In this document: positions 1-7,660 of the stretch, piece after piece
Numbering within the stretch: position 1 is the first letter of the stretch
Layout: every line of letters begins with the position of its first letter
DNA from: SP197 sp965242595
GTDB taxonomy: Bacteria > Pseudomonadota > Alphaproteobacteria > SP197
NCBI GenBank assembly: GCA_965242595.1
Contig: OZ251464.1
Location: forward strand, 248,001-312,000
Direction: 5' to 3'
Length of the DNA: 64,000 nt
Program-made: the position numbers and the translations under genes
Notes under the pieces: model-generated
Told to the model about the DNA's origin: nothing
The model's input: only the letters and a program-made list of their open reading frames with translations
The model's database searches: none

Positions 1-750
1 CAGCCCGTCGCCCGGCCTCATGCCGCCATAGCCGGCGATGACGGTGGGCGGGACGAACTCGTCGCCCGTGCCGTTGCGGCAGGCGCGCGCCAGCGCGGCG
101 GCGGCATCGTCCGCGCCTTCGCCCTCGCCCGCCACCATGGCCCGCCAGGCCCGTTCGATGCGCGGCCAGCGGCGGTCGCGGTCCATGGCGAAATAGCGCC
201 CGGCCAGGGTGGCCATTCGGGCCTGCGGCGCCTCGGCGGCAAAGCGGGCCAGATAGCCGCCGGCGCTGGCGGGCGGCGTGTCGCGCCCGTCCAGGAAGGC
301 GTGAACCAGCACCTCGACGCCCGCGCCGGCCAGGATGGCGGCCAGCGCCGCCATGTGGCGCTGATGGCTGTGGACGCCACCCGGCGACAGCAGGCCCATC
401 AGGTGACAGCGCCCACCGCTGGCCTTCAACGCCGCTGCAAAGGCGGCCAGGCGGGGGTGGGCGGCCAGGCTGCCATCGGCCACGGCGCGGTCGATGCGCG
501 GCAGATCCTGGGCCACGATGCGCCCGGCGCCGATGGTCAGATGGCCCACCTCGGAGTTGCCCATCTGGCCGCAGGGCAGGCCCACCGCCTCGCCGCAGGT
601 CTGAATGCGGGTGACGGCCGGGCCTTGCGCCAAGCGGCGCCACACCGGCGCGCGGGCGGCGGCGATGGCGTTGTCCGGCCCCGCCGGCGCCAGCCCCCAG
701 CCATCGAGGATGCACAGCAGCAGCGGGCCGGGGCGCAGGGTGGCAGGCAT
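1..750 (-). CDS. gpmI: 2,3-bisphosphoglycerate-independent phosphoglycerate mutase, N-terminal part (cut by window edge)
   Basis: Interconverts 3- and 2-phosphoglycerate in glycolysis and gluconeogenesis, in the cytosol. The frame is open from an ATG at 748-750 to base 1, giving the first 250 residues of a protein that is normally about 510 long. The metal-binding DGWG motif is at residues 16-19. The phosphoserine motif GNSEVGH is at 64-70, with the nucleophile Ser66 (Ser62 in the Bacillus enzyme). The gene lies downstream of a HigBA-like pair on the same strand. In many alphaproteobacteria gpmI follows rsfS and rlmH, so its position here fits a disrupted version of that cluster. Confidence 0.93.
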   Translation of the reverse strand, partial: MPATLRPGPLLLCILDGWGLAPAGPDNAIAAARAPVWRRLAQGPAVTRIQTCGEAVGLPCGQMGNSEVGHLTIGAGRIVAQDLPRIDRAVADGSLAAHPRLAAFAAALKASGGRCHLMGLLSPGGVHSHQRHMAALAAILAGAGVEVLVHAFLDGRDTPPASAGGYLARFAAEAPQARMATLAGRYFAMDRDRRWPRIERAWRAMVAGEGEGADDAAAALARACRNGTGDEFVPPTVIAGYGGMRPGDGL

Positions 751-840
751 GGCGGCAGGCCCTAGCGAAGGCGGAATGTGTAGCGCCCCAACCCATCGCC
801 GTCCATGGCGGCGGGGCTGTGCGCGGTCAGGCGGGCCGGG

Positions 841-1131
841 TCACGCCTGGCCAGAGGCCAGCAGGGCGCGCTTGACGGCCTCCGGTTCTTTTTCGATGAC
901 GCGCAGCAGGGTCGCGGCTGGCCCGCTGACCCGCCGCACCCCTTGCTCCCATTTCCTGTAGCCGGAAAGGCTCATGCCCAGCAGCGGCGCCATCTGTGCC
1001 TGGGTGAGCTTTGCCCGTTTGCGGATCTCGCGGGGCGCCGCAGGCGTATGAAGAACGGCCGGACCTTCGCCCTTGGCGTGGGCGACGGCCTCCTTGAGAG
1101 ACTGGATCAGGTCATTGCCGAAGGTGCTCAT
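841..1131 (-). CDS. HigA/NadS-type antitoxin, XRE helix-turn-helix
   Basis: Predicted 96-residue antitoxin that neutralises the toxin encoded just upstream and probably represses the shared promoter. The C-terminal half is a Cro/C1-type HTH: KLTQAQMAPLLG as the first helices, then SLSGYRKWEQG as the recognition part. It ends in a GPAATLLRVIEKEPEAV tail typical of NadS/HigA2 proteins. The start at 1131 was preferred over a longer upstream frame because it overlaps the toxin stop by 4 nt (ATGA) and has the family's usual N-terminus. Toxin-first order is the HigBA arrangement. The family is clear, but the partner function is inferred from context. Confidence 0.85.
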   Translation of the reverse strand: MSTFGNDLIQSLKEAVAHAKGEGPAVLHTPAAPREIRKRAKLTQAQMAPLLGMSLSGYRKWEQGVRRVSGPAATLLRVIEKEPEAVKRALLASGQA

Positions 1132-1490
1132 TTTCTCCCCTTTCGCATGGCTTTCAAGGCGGACACAAGGGTTCTCGCCATGCGCTTTTCCGTTGCCGTC
1201 ATATCTGTCCTGGCAGCCTTCCCATAGGCGAGCAGCGCATAGATCGGCATCGCCTCGTCCAGATAGCAATAGACGATCCTTGCGCCCCCGCGTTTGCCGT
1301 GCCCGGTAAGCTCGAAGCGCAGTTTTCGAACGCCGCCCGTGCCCGGAATCACGTCACCTGCCAATGGGTTCTGTGCCAGGAAATCGATCAGGTCTCGTTT
1401 TTCGTCCTCGTTGAACAGTTTGTCGGCTTGCCGGGAAAAGGTTGGTGTCTCCGCCACCGTCTGTCTCGTTTCGTCATGGTCCTTATTCAT
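1128..1490 (-). CDS. HigB/RelE-family toxin
   Basis: A 120-residue RelE/ParE-superfamily protein. Family members usually cleave mRNA at the ribosome, but the catalytic residues were not verified here. Recognisable parts are FNEDEKRDLIDFLAQNP near the N-terminus, the core strand VRKLRFELTGHGKRGGARIVY and the basic C-terminus (TEKRMARTLVSALKAMRKG). The gene precedes the antitoxin and is translationally coupled to it by a 4-nt overlap. Its 5' half is AT-richer than the neighbouring core genes, which fits acquisition. A sigma70-like promoter lies about 155 nt upstream. The pair may stabilise this chromosomal region. Confidence 0.85.
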   Translation of the reverse strand: MNKDHDETRQTVAETPTFSRQADKLFNEDEKRDLIDFLAQNPLAGDVIPGTGGVRKLRFELTGHGKRGGARIVYCYLDEAMPIYALLAYGKAARTDMTATEKRMARTLVSALKAMRKGRK

Positions 1491-1647
1491 GTCTCTGTAT
1501 CCCTTATGCAGGTTTGTTTTGTCTCAATGCACGAACATCTTGGCCAGGTCACGCTACGCTCGGCGGTTGTCTCCTTCCTTGTGGTCATGGCCCATATGCG
1601 GCTGTGACGGTGCACCCTGTGCGGTCGGGCATCGTCGCCACAAATGG

Positions 1648-1677
1648 TAGATAGCCCAATGGGTCATGTATTGTCAA
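1648..1677 (-). promoter_or_regulatory. sigma70-like promoter for the higBA-like operon
   Basis: Reading the minus strand, a perfect TTGACA (-35) occupies 1677-1672 and a TATCTA (-10) occupies 1653-1648, with an 18-nt spacer. Transcription would begin near 1640 and leave a leader of about 150 nt before the toxin ATG at 1490. The surrounding DNA is clearly AT-richer than the flanks. The start site is inferred from sequence only. Confidence 0.5.
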
Positions 1678-1742
1678 CCCCCTGGCCGCCACCCCCATCG
1701 GCTCCGCCACCTCGCTTTGCGATGCGCGCCGGCTGTGGCGCG

Positions 1743-2906
1743 TCAGCGGGTGCGGTCTGCCGGCTTGCGTCGCCCGCCCGCCATGGCCGGCACATCGGGG
1801 GCGGCGATGCCCAGTTGCCGCAGCAGATAGCGGGAAAACTGCCAATTGGTGTCCTCCCAGGGGTGCAGCGGCGCCCGGTTGCCGGCCCCGGCTGCCAGCC
1901 CCTTCTGCACGGCCTCGATCACCTTCCGGTCTTCGGCCATGAAGGCGTGGACCGCCGCGCCCGCCTCGCGGATGGCCTGGTCGTCGATATGGCCGTCGGC
2001 GTCGGGCAGCAGGGTTTGCCACATGCGCGCCTTCAGGGCGGCGGGGCCTGCGGGCATGACGGAAAGCCACAGCGCGCTGCCGCCCACGATGTTGAGGGCC
2101 AGCGCCGGATAGATACAGATCAGGTGGTCTTCGCTGGCCCGCTCCCGGTCCAGGCCCAGCCGGCGCCCGGCGGCCAGGCTGAAGGCATCGCCGGTTCGCA
2201 TGATGTGATGGTTGAAGGCGGCGCCGCCGGCGCGGTTCTCGATGCTGGCGGTGGGCGTGGTCTCTTCCAGCGTCGCCTTGTGGACGCTGAAGACATGGTA
2301 GCTTTCGCAGAAATTCTCCACCAGCAGCTTCCAGTTGCAGGCCATCTCCAGGTCTTCGCACAGCACCGTCTGCTGGCGTTCCAGCGCCAGGGGCGCGATG
2401 CGCGCCTCCAGAGCGGCCAGGGCCGGGGCCAGCGGCGGCGCGGCGGCATCGAGATTGACGAAGACCAGGCCCTGCCATGTCTCCAGGGCCAGGGGCGGAA
2501 GGGCGATGGCGCCCAGCGCCGCTTTGTCCATATGGGGCGCGCCCAGCAGGGCGCCGTCCAGCCCGTAGGTCCAGGCGTGATAGGGGCAGCGGAAAACTGT
2601 GCGGCGCCCGCTGCCGGCCGCCACCGGTGCGGAACGGTGCTGGCAGACATTCGAAAACGCCCGCAGCCTGCCGTCCGCGCCATGGACCGCCAGCACGGGA
2701 TGGCCGGCGACCTCAAAGGTGGTGTAGTCGCCCGCCGCGCGCAGCTGCGAGACATGGGCGACGGCGATCCAGGCCCGCGCGAAGATATGGTGCCGTTCCA
2801 GCGCCAGCATCTCGTCGTCGCTATAGGCGGCGGGAGGCAGCGCCCGGCGGCGGCCGTTGCGGACGCATTCTCCCGCCCAGGCCGCCAGGGCTTGCGCGAT
2901 GGCCAT
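1743..2906 (-). CDS. Rieske [2Fe-2S] non-heme iron oxygenase, quaternary-amine type
   Basis: A 387-residue oxygenase alpha subunit. The Rieske site is C88-x-H90 and C107-x2-H110 (CQH...CPYH). The mononuclear iron motif is N198-x2-E201-x2-H204-x4-H209, with Glu instead of Asp at the bridging position. Glu at this position is known from carnitine and glycine-betaine oxygenases (CntA, GbcA), so a quaternary-ammonium substrate is a reasonable inference. The start at 2906 (MAIAQ) was chosen over an upstream Arg-rich ATG because it lies 11 nt after the rsfS stop and gives the usual N-terminus. No reductase partner is adjacent. It occupies the place where rlmH is often found. Confidence 0.85.
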   Translation of the reverse strand: MAIAQALAAWAGECVRNGRRRALPPAAYSDDEMLALERHHIFARAWIAVAHVSQLRAAGDYTTFEVAGHPVLAVHGADGRLRAFSNVCQHRSAPVAAGSGRRTVFRCPYHAWTYGLDGALLGAPHMDKAALGAIALPPLALETWQGLVFVNLDAAAPPLAPALAALEARIAPLALERQQTVLCEDLEMACNWKLLVENFCESYHVFSVHKATLEETTPTASIENRAGGAAFNHHIMRTGDAFSLAAGRRLGLDRERASEDHLICIYPALALNIVGGSALWLSVMPAGPAALKARMWQTLLPDADGHIDDQAIREAGAAVHAFMAEDRKVIEAVQKGLAAGAGNRAPLHPWEDTNWQFSRYLLRQLGIAAPDVPAMAGGRRKPADRTR

Positions 2907-2917
2907 GGGCCGGCGCC

Positions 2918-3340
2918 TCAGCCGCCGCTTTCCGCCGCGCCGGGGCCGGGCAGCGCCCACATCTTCTCCAGGTTGTAATAGCTGCGGACCTCGTTCCGGA
3001 AGATGTGAACGATGACATCGCCCACATCCAGCAGCACCCAGTCGCCGGTCTCCAGGCCCTCGATGCCGGCGGGGCGGTGGCCGGCCTGTTTCAGCCGCTC
3101 GATCAGCCTCTCGGCCAGGGCGGCCACCTGGCGGCTGGAGGCGGCGCCGCTGACCACCATGGCATCGGCGAAGCTGGCCTTGCCGGCCAGCGCGATGGCG
3201 ACCGTATCTTCGGCCTTGCCCTCGTCCAGAACGGCGGCGATCAGCGCCACCAGCTCGTCGGATGAAAGGCGCGTCGTGGCTGCGGGAATGGTTCGTCCTC
3301 CCTGGGCGGGGGTGGATGCGGGGCGGATGGGCAAACTCAC
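2918..3340 (-). CDS. rsfS: ribosome silencing factor RsfS (YbeB/DUF143)
   Basis: Binds ribosomal protein L14 and blocks joining of the 50S and 30S subunits in starvation or stationary phase. The 140-residue product shows the family core: AEDTVAIAL, FADAMVVSGAASSRQVAALAE and GDWVLLDVGDVIVHIF, followed by YYNLEKMW near the C-terminus. Translation starts at a GTG (3340) that overlaps the stop of the restriction endonuclease gene by 4 nt (GTGA). RsfS synthesis is therefore probably coupled to translation of that gene. In most relatives rsfS directly follows nadD; here a two-gene restriction-modification system lies between them. Confidence 0.93.
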   Translation of the reverse strand: MSLPIRPASTPAQGGRTIPAATTRLSSDELVALIAAVLDEGKAEDTVAIALAGKASFADAMVVSGAASSRQVAALAERLIERLKQAGHRPAGIEGLETGDWVLLDVGDVIVHIFRNEVRSYYNLEKMWALPGPGAAESGG

Positions 3341-3846
3341 TCCAGAAGTGGGCGGATATGGCGGTCGAAATGGTGCGTGACTTCGCGGGAGTCTTGAGCG
3401 TTACGCCAGAGCAGGACGTGCCCTTCGATGCCTTGGAACCAGTGCGTGATTTCTCGTCTGTAACGTTCGTTTGATGCGATTCCGTTGGTGAAGACCCACC
3501 AAAACGGAATCACACCTTCTGGCTGCGCAGCAGCCTTTCGAGCGGATTTGACGATTCCTGGCATCATGAATTTGCAGGCTCTTTCATGGGCATTTCCGGC
3601 CGCCCTTTGTCGCTTGATCTCAACGTAGATGGATTTTCTCGTTTCCAGGCTTCGGATCGCATGATCAGGGCGAACACCGCCGGGACAGTAGATATTCGTC
3701 AAGTCTTTCGGCTTGTCATAGATTCGAAAAGTTGTTCCTTCGAAGTGCTTTCTCAAGGTGTAGCCGAAGAGATTTTCCGCCTCCTGCCCCCGCTCAGAGC
3801 TGTCGTCCTGCCACTTTTCCCGTTCTTCCAGGTGCTCACGCGCCAT
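3337..3846 (-). CDS. type II restriction endonuclease, MunI/EcoRI family (predicted CAATTG)
   Basis: A 169-residue PD-(D/E)XK nuclease. The catalytic set is D61-x14-E76-I-K78, the same spacing as D83/E98/K100 in MunI. It is followed by GNAHER at residues 84-89, the DNA-recognition motif shared by MunI and EcoRI, both of which read AATT. The later block from IPFWWVF to REITHWF and LLWR also resembles MunI. I therefore predict cleavage at CAATTG. The start at 3846 (MAREHLEERE) was preferred over a longer upstream ATG whose extra residues look like shadow coding. It overlaps the methylase stop by 11 nt. The gene is visibly AT-richer than both neighbours. It is shorter than MunI (about 200 residues), partly because the loop before GNAHER is missing. 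Confidence 0.88.
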   Translation of the reverse strand: MAREHLEEREKWQDDSSERGQEAENLFGYTLRKHFEGTTFRIYDKPKDLTNIYCPGGVRPDHAIRSLETRKSIYVEIKRQRAAGNAHERACKFMMPGIVKSARKAAAQPEGVIPFWWVFTNGIASNERYRREITHWFQGIEGHVLLWRNAQDSREVTHHFDRHIRPLLE

Positions 3847-4489
3847 GGGCCTCGAGCCCCCATGGAGTCCACCCCGGGGCGCCTCTCCCGCGGGCGAAGA
3901 GCTCGATCTTGCGCAGCTCCGGGAACATGGCCTCGATCCGGCGCCTGACCTCGTCCGGCTTCCGCGAATGCGGGCCGCGCTCGGCGGCAACCAGCTGGCG
4001 CACGTTGCGCGCCCCGCGCGGACCGGGAATGCGACCTCGCTTGAAAACCAGGCACAGTTCGCACTGGCTCATGGTGTAGAAGCCCGGATTGACGCGCAGC
4101 TTGTCCCACACGAAAGCCACCGTCGCCCAGGCGAAGCCCCAGGCCTTGCCGAGCTCGATCGCCTGGTCGAGATGGGGGTTGGTGGACCACAGGAAAAGCA
4201 GGCTGTTCGGGGCGGCAATGTCGGAAACCTTCAGGGTTTTCAGTTGGGCCAGCTTCACTGTGGGATAATGGCGCACCGCCCCGCCGCTGTCGCCGCTGCC
4301 ACAGCCGGCGTGCTGCAGCTGGCCTTTGTAGTCCCAGGGCGGGTCGGCATAGAGGATCTCGAAGCTGCCCAATGGCAGGGCGGGAAAGGTGCCGCTGGGC
4401 AGGGGCTGAGGCGGCCGGCGCTTCGCCGCCTCCGGCCGTTCCGCCTGTCTTTCGCCACAAGGCGGGAAGGCGATGTCGAGTTGCGTCAT
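3836..4489 (-). CDS. MT-A70-family adenine-N6 DNA methyltransferase, M.MunI-like
   Basis: A 217-residue methylase expected to protect CAATTG sites by adenine-N6 methylation. The catalytic DPPW motif is at residues 49-52, preceded by EILYA. The AdoMet-side region contains LLFLWSTNPH and the C-terminal part has KPDEVRRRIEAMFP. M.MunI is an established prokaryotic member of the MT-A70 family, which fits the MunI-like nuclease next door. The start ATG overlaps the nadD stop by 4 nt. Unlike the nuclease gene, its base composition matches the GC-rich host. The pair is placed seamlessly inside a core operon, which suggests long residence. Confidence 0.88.
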   Translation of the reverse strand: MTQLDIAFPPCGERQAERPEAAKRRPPQPLPSGTFPALPLGSFEILYADPPWDYKGQLQHAGCGSGDSGGAVRHYPTVKLAQLKTLKVSDIAAPNSLLFLWSTNPHLDQAIELGKAWGFAWATVAFVWDKLRVNPGFYTMSQCELCLVFKRGRIPGPRGARNVRQLVAAERGPHSRKPDEVRRRIEAMFPELRKIELFARGRGAPGWTPWGLEAHGA

Positions 4490-5130
4490 TGGGCTCCCTT
4501 GTTAGCGAACTGCTCCTTCTCACTCTGCCCTGCGAAGCCGAAGCGGCGGCAGCCGGCCCGGATGGCGCTCGCCGAAGCGGGGTGCCTGGGGCCGGCCAGA
4601 AACACCCAGGCCGGCGGGCGCCGTTGCGCCAGGGCGGCGGCCTGGCGGGCCGGCAGGCGGTGGCGGCGAAAGCGGATCGCCGCCGGGCTGGCAAGGCAGC
4701 GAAGAGAATAGGGAGCGCGGTCGAAGACGGCAACCGGCGTCGTGGCGAAGACCTCTGCCCAGCGCCGCCAGCGGTGCATCCCCGCCAGATTGTCGGCGCC
4801 CATCAGCCACAGAAAGCGCGCATGTGGGCAGCGTTCGGCCAGGCGGCGCAGGGTGGCGGCGGTGCAGCGGGTGGCCAGCGCGCGCTCCAGCCCCGTCACC
4901 CATATCCGCCGCTCGCTGGCGGCGAAGCGCCGCGCGCGCTCCAGCCTCTGTTCGAAAGGCGCCATCCCGGCCAGCGGCTTCAAAGGATTGTGCGGGGCCA
5001 CCAGCCACCACACCCGGTCCAGGTCCAGCTTCGCCAGCGCCAGGCGGGCGATGAAGAGATGGCCGTCATGGGCGGGGTTGAAGGAACCGCCCAAAAGCCC
5101 GATGCGCCGCGCCCGCCCGGCGCTGGCCAT
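4486..5130 (-). CDS. nadD: nicotinate-nucleotide adenylyltransferase
   Basis: Adenylates nicotinate mononucleotide to deamido-NAD in NAD synthesis. The 214-residue protein begins with the nucleotidyltransferase signature GGSFNPAHDGH at residues 14-24. It continues with LVAPHNPLKP and ends with the ASAIRAGCRR region, which corresponds to the usual ISSTxIR motif. The start at 5130 (MASAGRARR) puts the signature at the normal distance; the open frame further upstream is out-of-frame proA sequence. It lies between proA (32-nt gap) and the methylase gene (4-nt overlap). The nadD-rsfS adjacency common in proteobacteria is broken here by the restriction system. Confidence 0.93.
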   Translation of the reverse strand: MASAGRARRIGLLGGSFNPAHDGHLFIARLALAKLDLDRVWWLVAPHNPLKPLAGMAPFEQRLERARRFAASERRIWVTGLERALATRCTAATLRRLAERCPHARFLWLMGADNLAGMHRWRRWAEVFATTPVAVFDRAPYSLRCLASPAAIRFRRHRLPARQAAALAQRRPPAWVFLAGPRHPASASAIRAGCRRFGFAGQSEKEQFANKGAQ

Positions 5131-5162
5131 GGCTGGCGCCGTCCCGCCGGCGGGACGCCCGC

Positions 5163-6473
5163 TCAGGGCCGGGTCTGGCCGCTGCCCCGCACGACGTATT
5201 TCATGGTCGTCAGCTGGTTGACGCCCACCGGGCCGCGCGCGTGCAGCCTGTTGGTCGAGATGCCGATCTCCGCGCCCATGCCGAACTCGCCGCCATCGGC
5301 GAACTGGGTGGAGGCGTTCCACATGGCGATGGCGCTGGGGGTGCGGGCGAGAAAGCGTTCCGCCACCGCCGCATCGGCGGTGACGATGCTGTCGGTGTGT
5401 TCGGAGCCATGGCGGGCGATATGCGCCAGCGCGCCGTCCACGCCGTCCACCATGCGCGCGGCGATCACGGCGTCGAGATATTCCCGGTCCCAGTCTTCGG
5501 GAACGGCCGGTCGCACGCGCCGGTCCAGCCGCTGCACGGCGCCATCGCCCCTGACCTCGCAGCCGGCGTCCAGCAGGGCGGCGACGATGGGGGAAGCCTT
5601 GGCCGCCGGCAGGGCGCGGTCCAGCAGCAGGGTCTCCGCCGCCCCGCAGATGCTGGTGCGGCGCAGCTTGGCGTTGACGGCCACGGCGCAGGCCATGGCG
5701 ATATCGGCGGCCGCGTCGATGTAAAGATGGCACAGCCCGGCCAGATGGGCGATGGTCGGCACGCGGCTTTCGGCCTGCACCCGGGCTATCAGCGACGGCC
5801 CGCCGCGCGGCACCAGGATGTCGATGAAGCGGGTCATGGCCAGCATCTCGCCCACCGCCCGCCGGTCGGTGGTTGCCACCTGCTGGATGGCCGCCTCCGG
5901 CAGCCCGGCCACCGCCAGGCCTTCGCCCAGGCAGGCGGCGATGGCCTGGGAGGAATGGAAGCTTTCGGAGCCGCCGCGCAGGATGGCGGCATTGCCCGCC
6001 TTCAGGCACAGCGCGCCGGCATCGGCGGTGACATTGGGGCGCGATTCGTAGATGACGCCCACCACGCCCAGCGGCACCTGGATGCGGGCGATGTCGAGGC
6101 CGTTGGGCATCTGCCAGCGCGCCTGCTCGCGGCCCAGCGGATCCGCCAGGGCGGCGATCTCGTCCAGGCCCCGCGCCATGGCCTCGATGCGCGCGGCGTC
6201 CAGCGCCAGCCTCTCCATCAGCGGCGCCGCCAGGCCGGCAGAGCGTGCCGCCGCCAGATCGCGCCGGTTGGCCTCCAGCAGCGCCCCCTGCCGCCGCCGC
6301 AGCGCCGCCGCCGCCGCCGTCAGCGCCCGGTTCCTGGCCGCCGCGGCGGTCGTTGCCAGGGTGGCGGCGGCCGCGCGGGCGGCCCGGCCCATGGCCTCCA
6401 TCATGGCCGCGATGTCGTCGCCCCGGGCGGGGCCGGGCGCGGTGGCGGTTGGCGCTGGCCGGGCGGCCGTCAT
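5163..6473 (-). CDS. proA: gamma-glutamyl phosphate reductase
   Basis: Reduces glutamyl-5-phosphate to glutamate semialdehyde with NADPH, the second step of proline synthesis. The 436-residue ALDH-superfamily protein has IYESRPNVTADAGALCLKAGN around 141-161 and the catalytic cysteine Cys276 in RRTSICGAAETLL. The C-terminal GEFGMGAEIGIST block is intact. Its ATG overlaps the proB stop by 4 nt, so the two proline enzymes are made together. The extended Ala/Pro-rich N-terminus (first about 20 residues) is weakly conserved, and a slightly later start cannot be excluded. Confidence 0.95.
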   Translation of the reverse strand: MTAARPAPTATAPGPARGDDIAAMMEAMGRAARAAAATLATTAAAARNRALTAAAAALRRRQGALLEANRRDLAAARSAGLAAPLMERLALDAARIEAMARGLDEIAALADPLGREQARWQMPNGLDIARIQVPLGVVGVIYESRPNVTADAGALCLKAGNAAILRGGSESFHSSQAIAACLGEGLAVAGLPEAAIQQVATTDRRAVGEMLAMTRFIDILVPRGGPSLIARVQAESRVPTIAHLAGLCHLYIDAAADIAMACAVAVNAKLRRTSICGAAETLLLDRALPAAKASPIVAALLDAGCEVRGDGAVQRLDRRVRPAVPEDWDREYLDAVIAARMVDGVDGALAHIARHGSEHTDSIVTADAAVAERFLARTPSAIAMWNASTQFADGGEFGMGAEIGISTNRLHARGPVGVNQLTTMKYVVRGSGQTRP

Positions 6474-7660
6474 GGTTTTCTCCTTGCGCTGCGGGCGGTC
6501 ATGGCCCGCTTTCTTCCGTCGCCTGGGTCATCGCCAGCCCGGGCCATCGCCAGGTTGTCGCGGTGGATCAGCTCTTCGCGGCCACGGTAGCCCAGCAGGC
6601 GCTCGATGTCGCCGCTTCTGTGGCCGGCGATGGCGCGGGCGTCGCCGCAGGAATAGGCCACCAGGCCGCGCGCCACCTCGCTGCCGTCCGGCCCGGCGAC
6701 GATCACCGCATCGCCGCGCTCGAAACAGCCGTCGATGGCGACCACGCCGGCGGGCAGCAGGCTGCGCCCCCGCCGCAGGGCGGCGAGCGCGCCGGCATCC
6801 ACCGTCACCCGCCCGCGCGGTTGCAGGCTGCCGGCGATCCAGCGTTTGCGCGCCGCCGCCGGCGCCTCGCCCGCCACGAACCAGGTGCAGGGCTTGCAGT
6901 GCCGCAGCGCCCGCAGCGGATGGAGCGCCCGCCCGTCGGCGATGGCCATGTGGCAGCCGGCCTGGACGGCGCTGCGGGCGGCGATCAGCTTGGTTTCCAT
7001 GCCGCCGGTGGAATCGCCGTCCGGCGGCGCCTTGCCGCCCATGGCCACGATCTCCGGCCCGATGGCGTGAACCTCGCGGATCATCCGCGCCGGCCCCAGG
7101 CGCGGGTCGCTGTCGTAAAGGCCGTCGATGCTGGAAAGCAGCACCAGCGCATCGGCCGCAGCCATGGTCGCCAGCCTGGCCGCCAGGCGGTCGTTGTCGC
7201 CGAAGCGGATCTCGCCGGTGGCCACCGTGTCGTTTTCGTTGATCACGGGCACCGCGCCCAGCCGCAGCAGAGTGTTCAGCGTGTTGAGGGCGTTGAGATA
7301 GCGGCGCCGGTTTTCGGTATCGTCCAGGGTCAGCAGCAGTTGGGCAACGGCGATGTCGTGGCGCGCCAGCGCCTCCTGCCAGGCGTGGGCCAGGCGGATC
7401 TGGCCGGCCGCCGCCGCCGCCTGGCTTTCTTCCAGCCGCAGCGCGCCCGCCGCCAGTCCCAGCCGACGGCGCCCGGCGGCGATGGCCCCCGATGTCACCA
7501 CCAGCAGCTGGCGGCCCTCGCGGCGCAGTTGGGCGATGTCGTCGGCCAGCGCGTGCAGCCAGGCGCGGCGGATGCGCCCGTCGCGCCCGTCCACCAGCAG
7601 GGCCGAGCCGATCTTCACGACGATGCGCCGCGCGCGCTCCAGCCGCGCCGCGCCGCTCAC
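6470..7660 (-). CDS. proB: glutamate 5-kinase with PUA domain
   Basis: Phosphorylates glutamate, the committed and usually proline-inhibited step of proline synthesis. The 396-residue protein has an amino-acid-kinase domain: VVKIGSALL at the N-terminus, VTSGAIAAGRRRLG, the VPVINENDTVA loop, FGDNDRLAA and GTGGMETK-like DSTGGMETK. A PUA domain follows at roughly 285-370 (GRVTVDAGALAAL...GEVARG-type region). The gene overlaps obgE upstream and proA downstream by 4 nt each. The obgE-proB-proA order is typical of alphaproteobacteria. Confidence 0.95.
   Translation of the reverse strand: MSGAARLERARRIVVKIGSALLVDGRDGRIRRAWLHALADDIAQLRREGRQLLVVTSGAIAAGRRRLGLAAGALRLEESQAAAAAGQIRLAHAWQEALARHDIAVAQLLLTLDDTENRRRYLNALNTLNTLLRLGAVPVINENDTVATGEIRFGDNDRLAARLATMAAADALVLLSSIDGLYDSDPRLGPARMIREVHAIGPEIVAMGGKAPPDGDSTGGMETKLIAARSAVQAGCHMAIADGRALHPLRALRHCKPCTWFVAGEAPAAARKRWIAGSLQPRGRVTVDAGALAALRRGRSLLPAGVVAIDGCFERGDAVIVAGPDGSEVARGLVAYSCGDARAIAGHRSGDIERLLGYRGREELIHRDNLAMARAGDDPGDGRKRAMTARSARRKP

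Noticed and set aside
2907..2960. Longer N-terminus for the Rieske gene from an ATG at 2960
   Set aside because: The extra 18 residues are Arg-rich and overlap the rsfS coding end. The ATG at 2906 gives the normal N-terminus.
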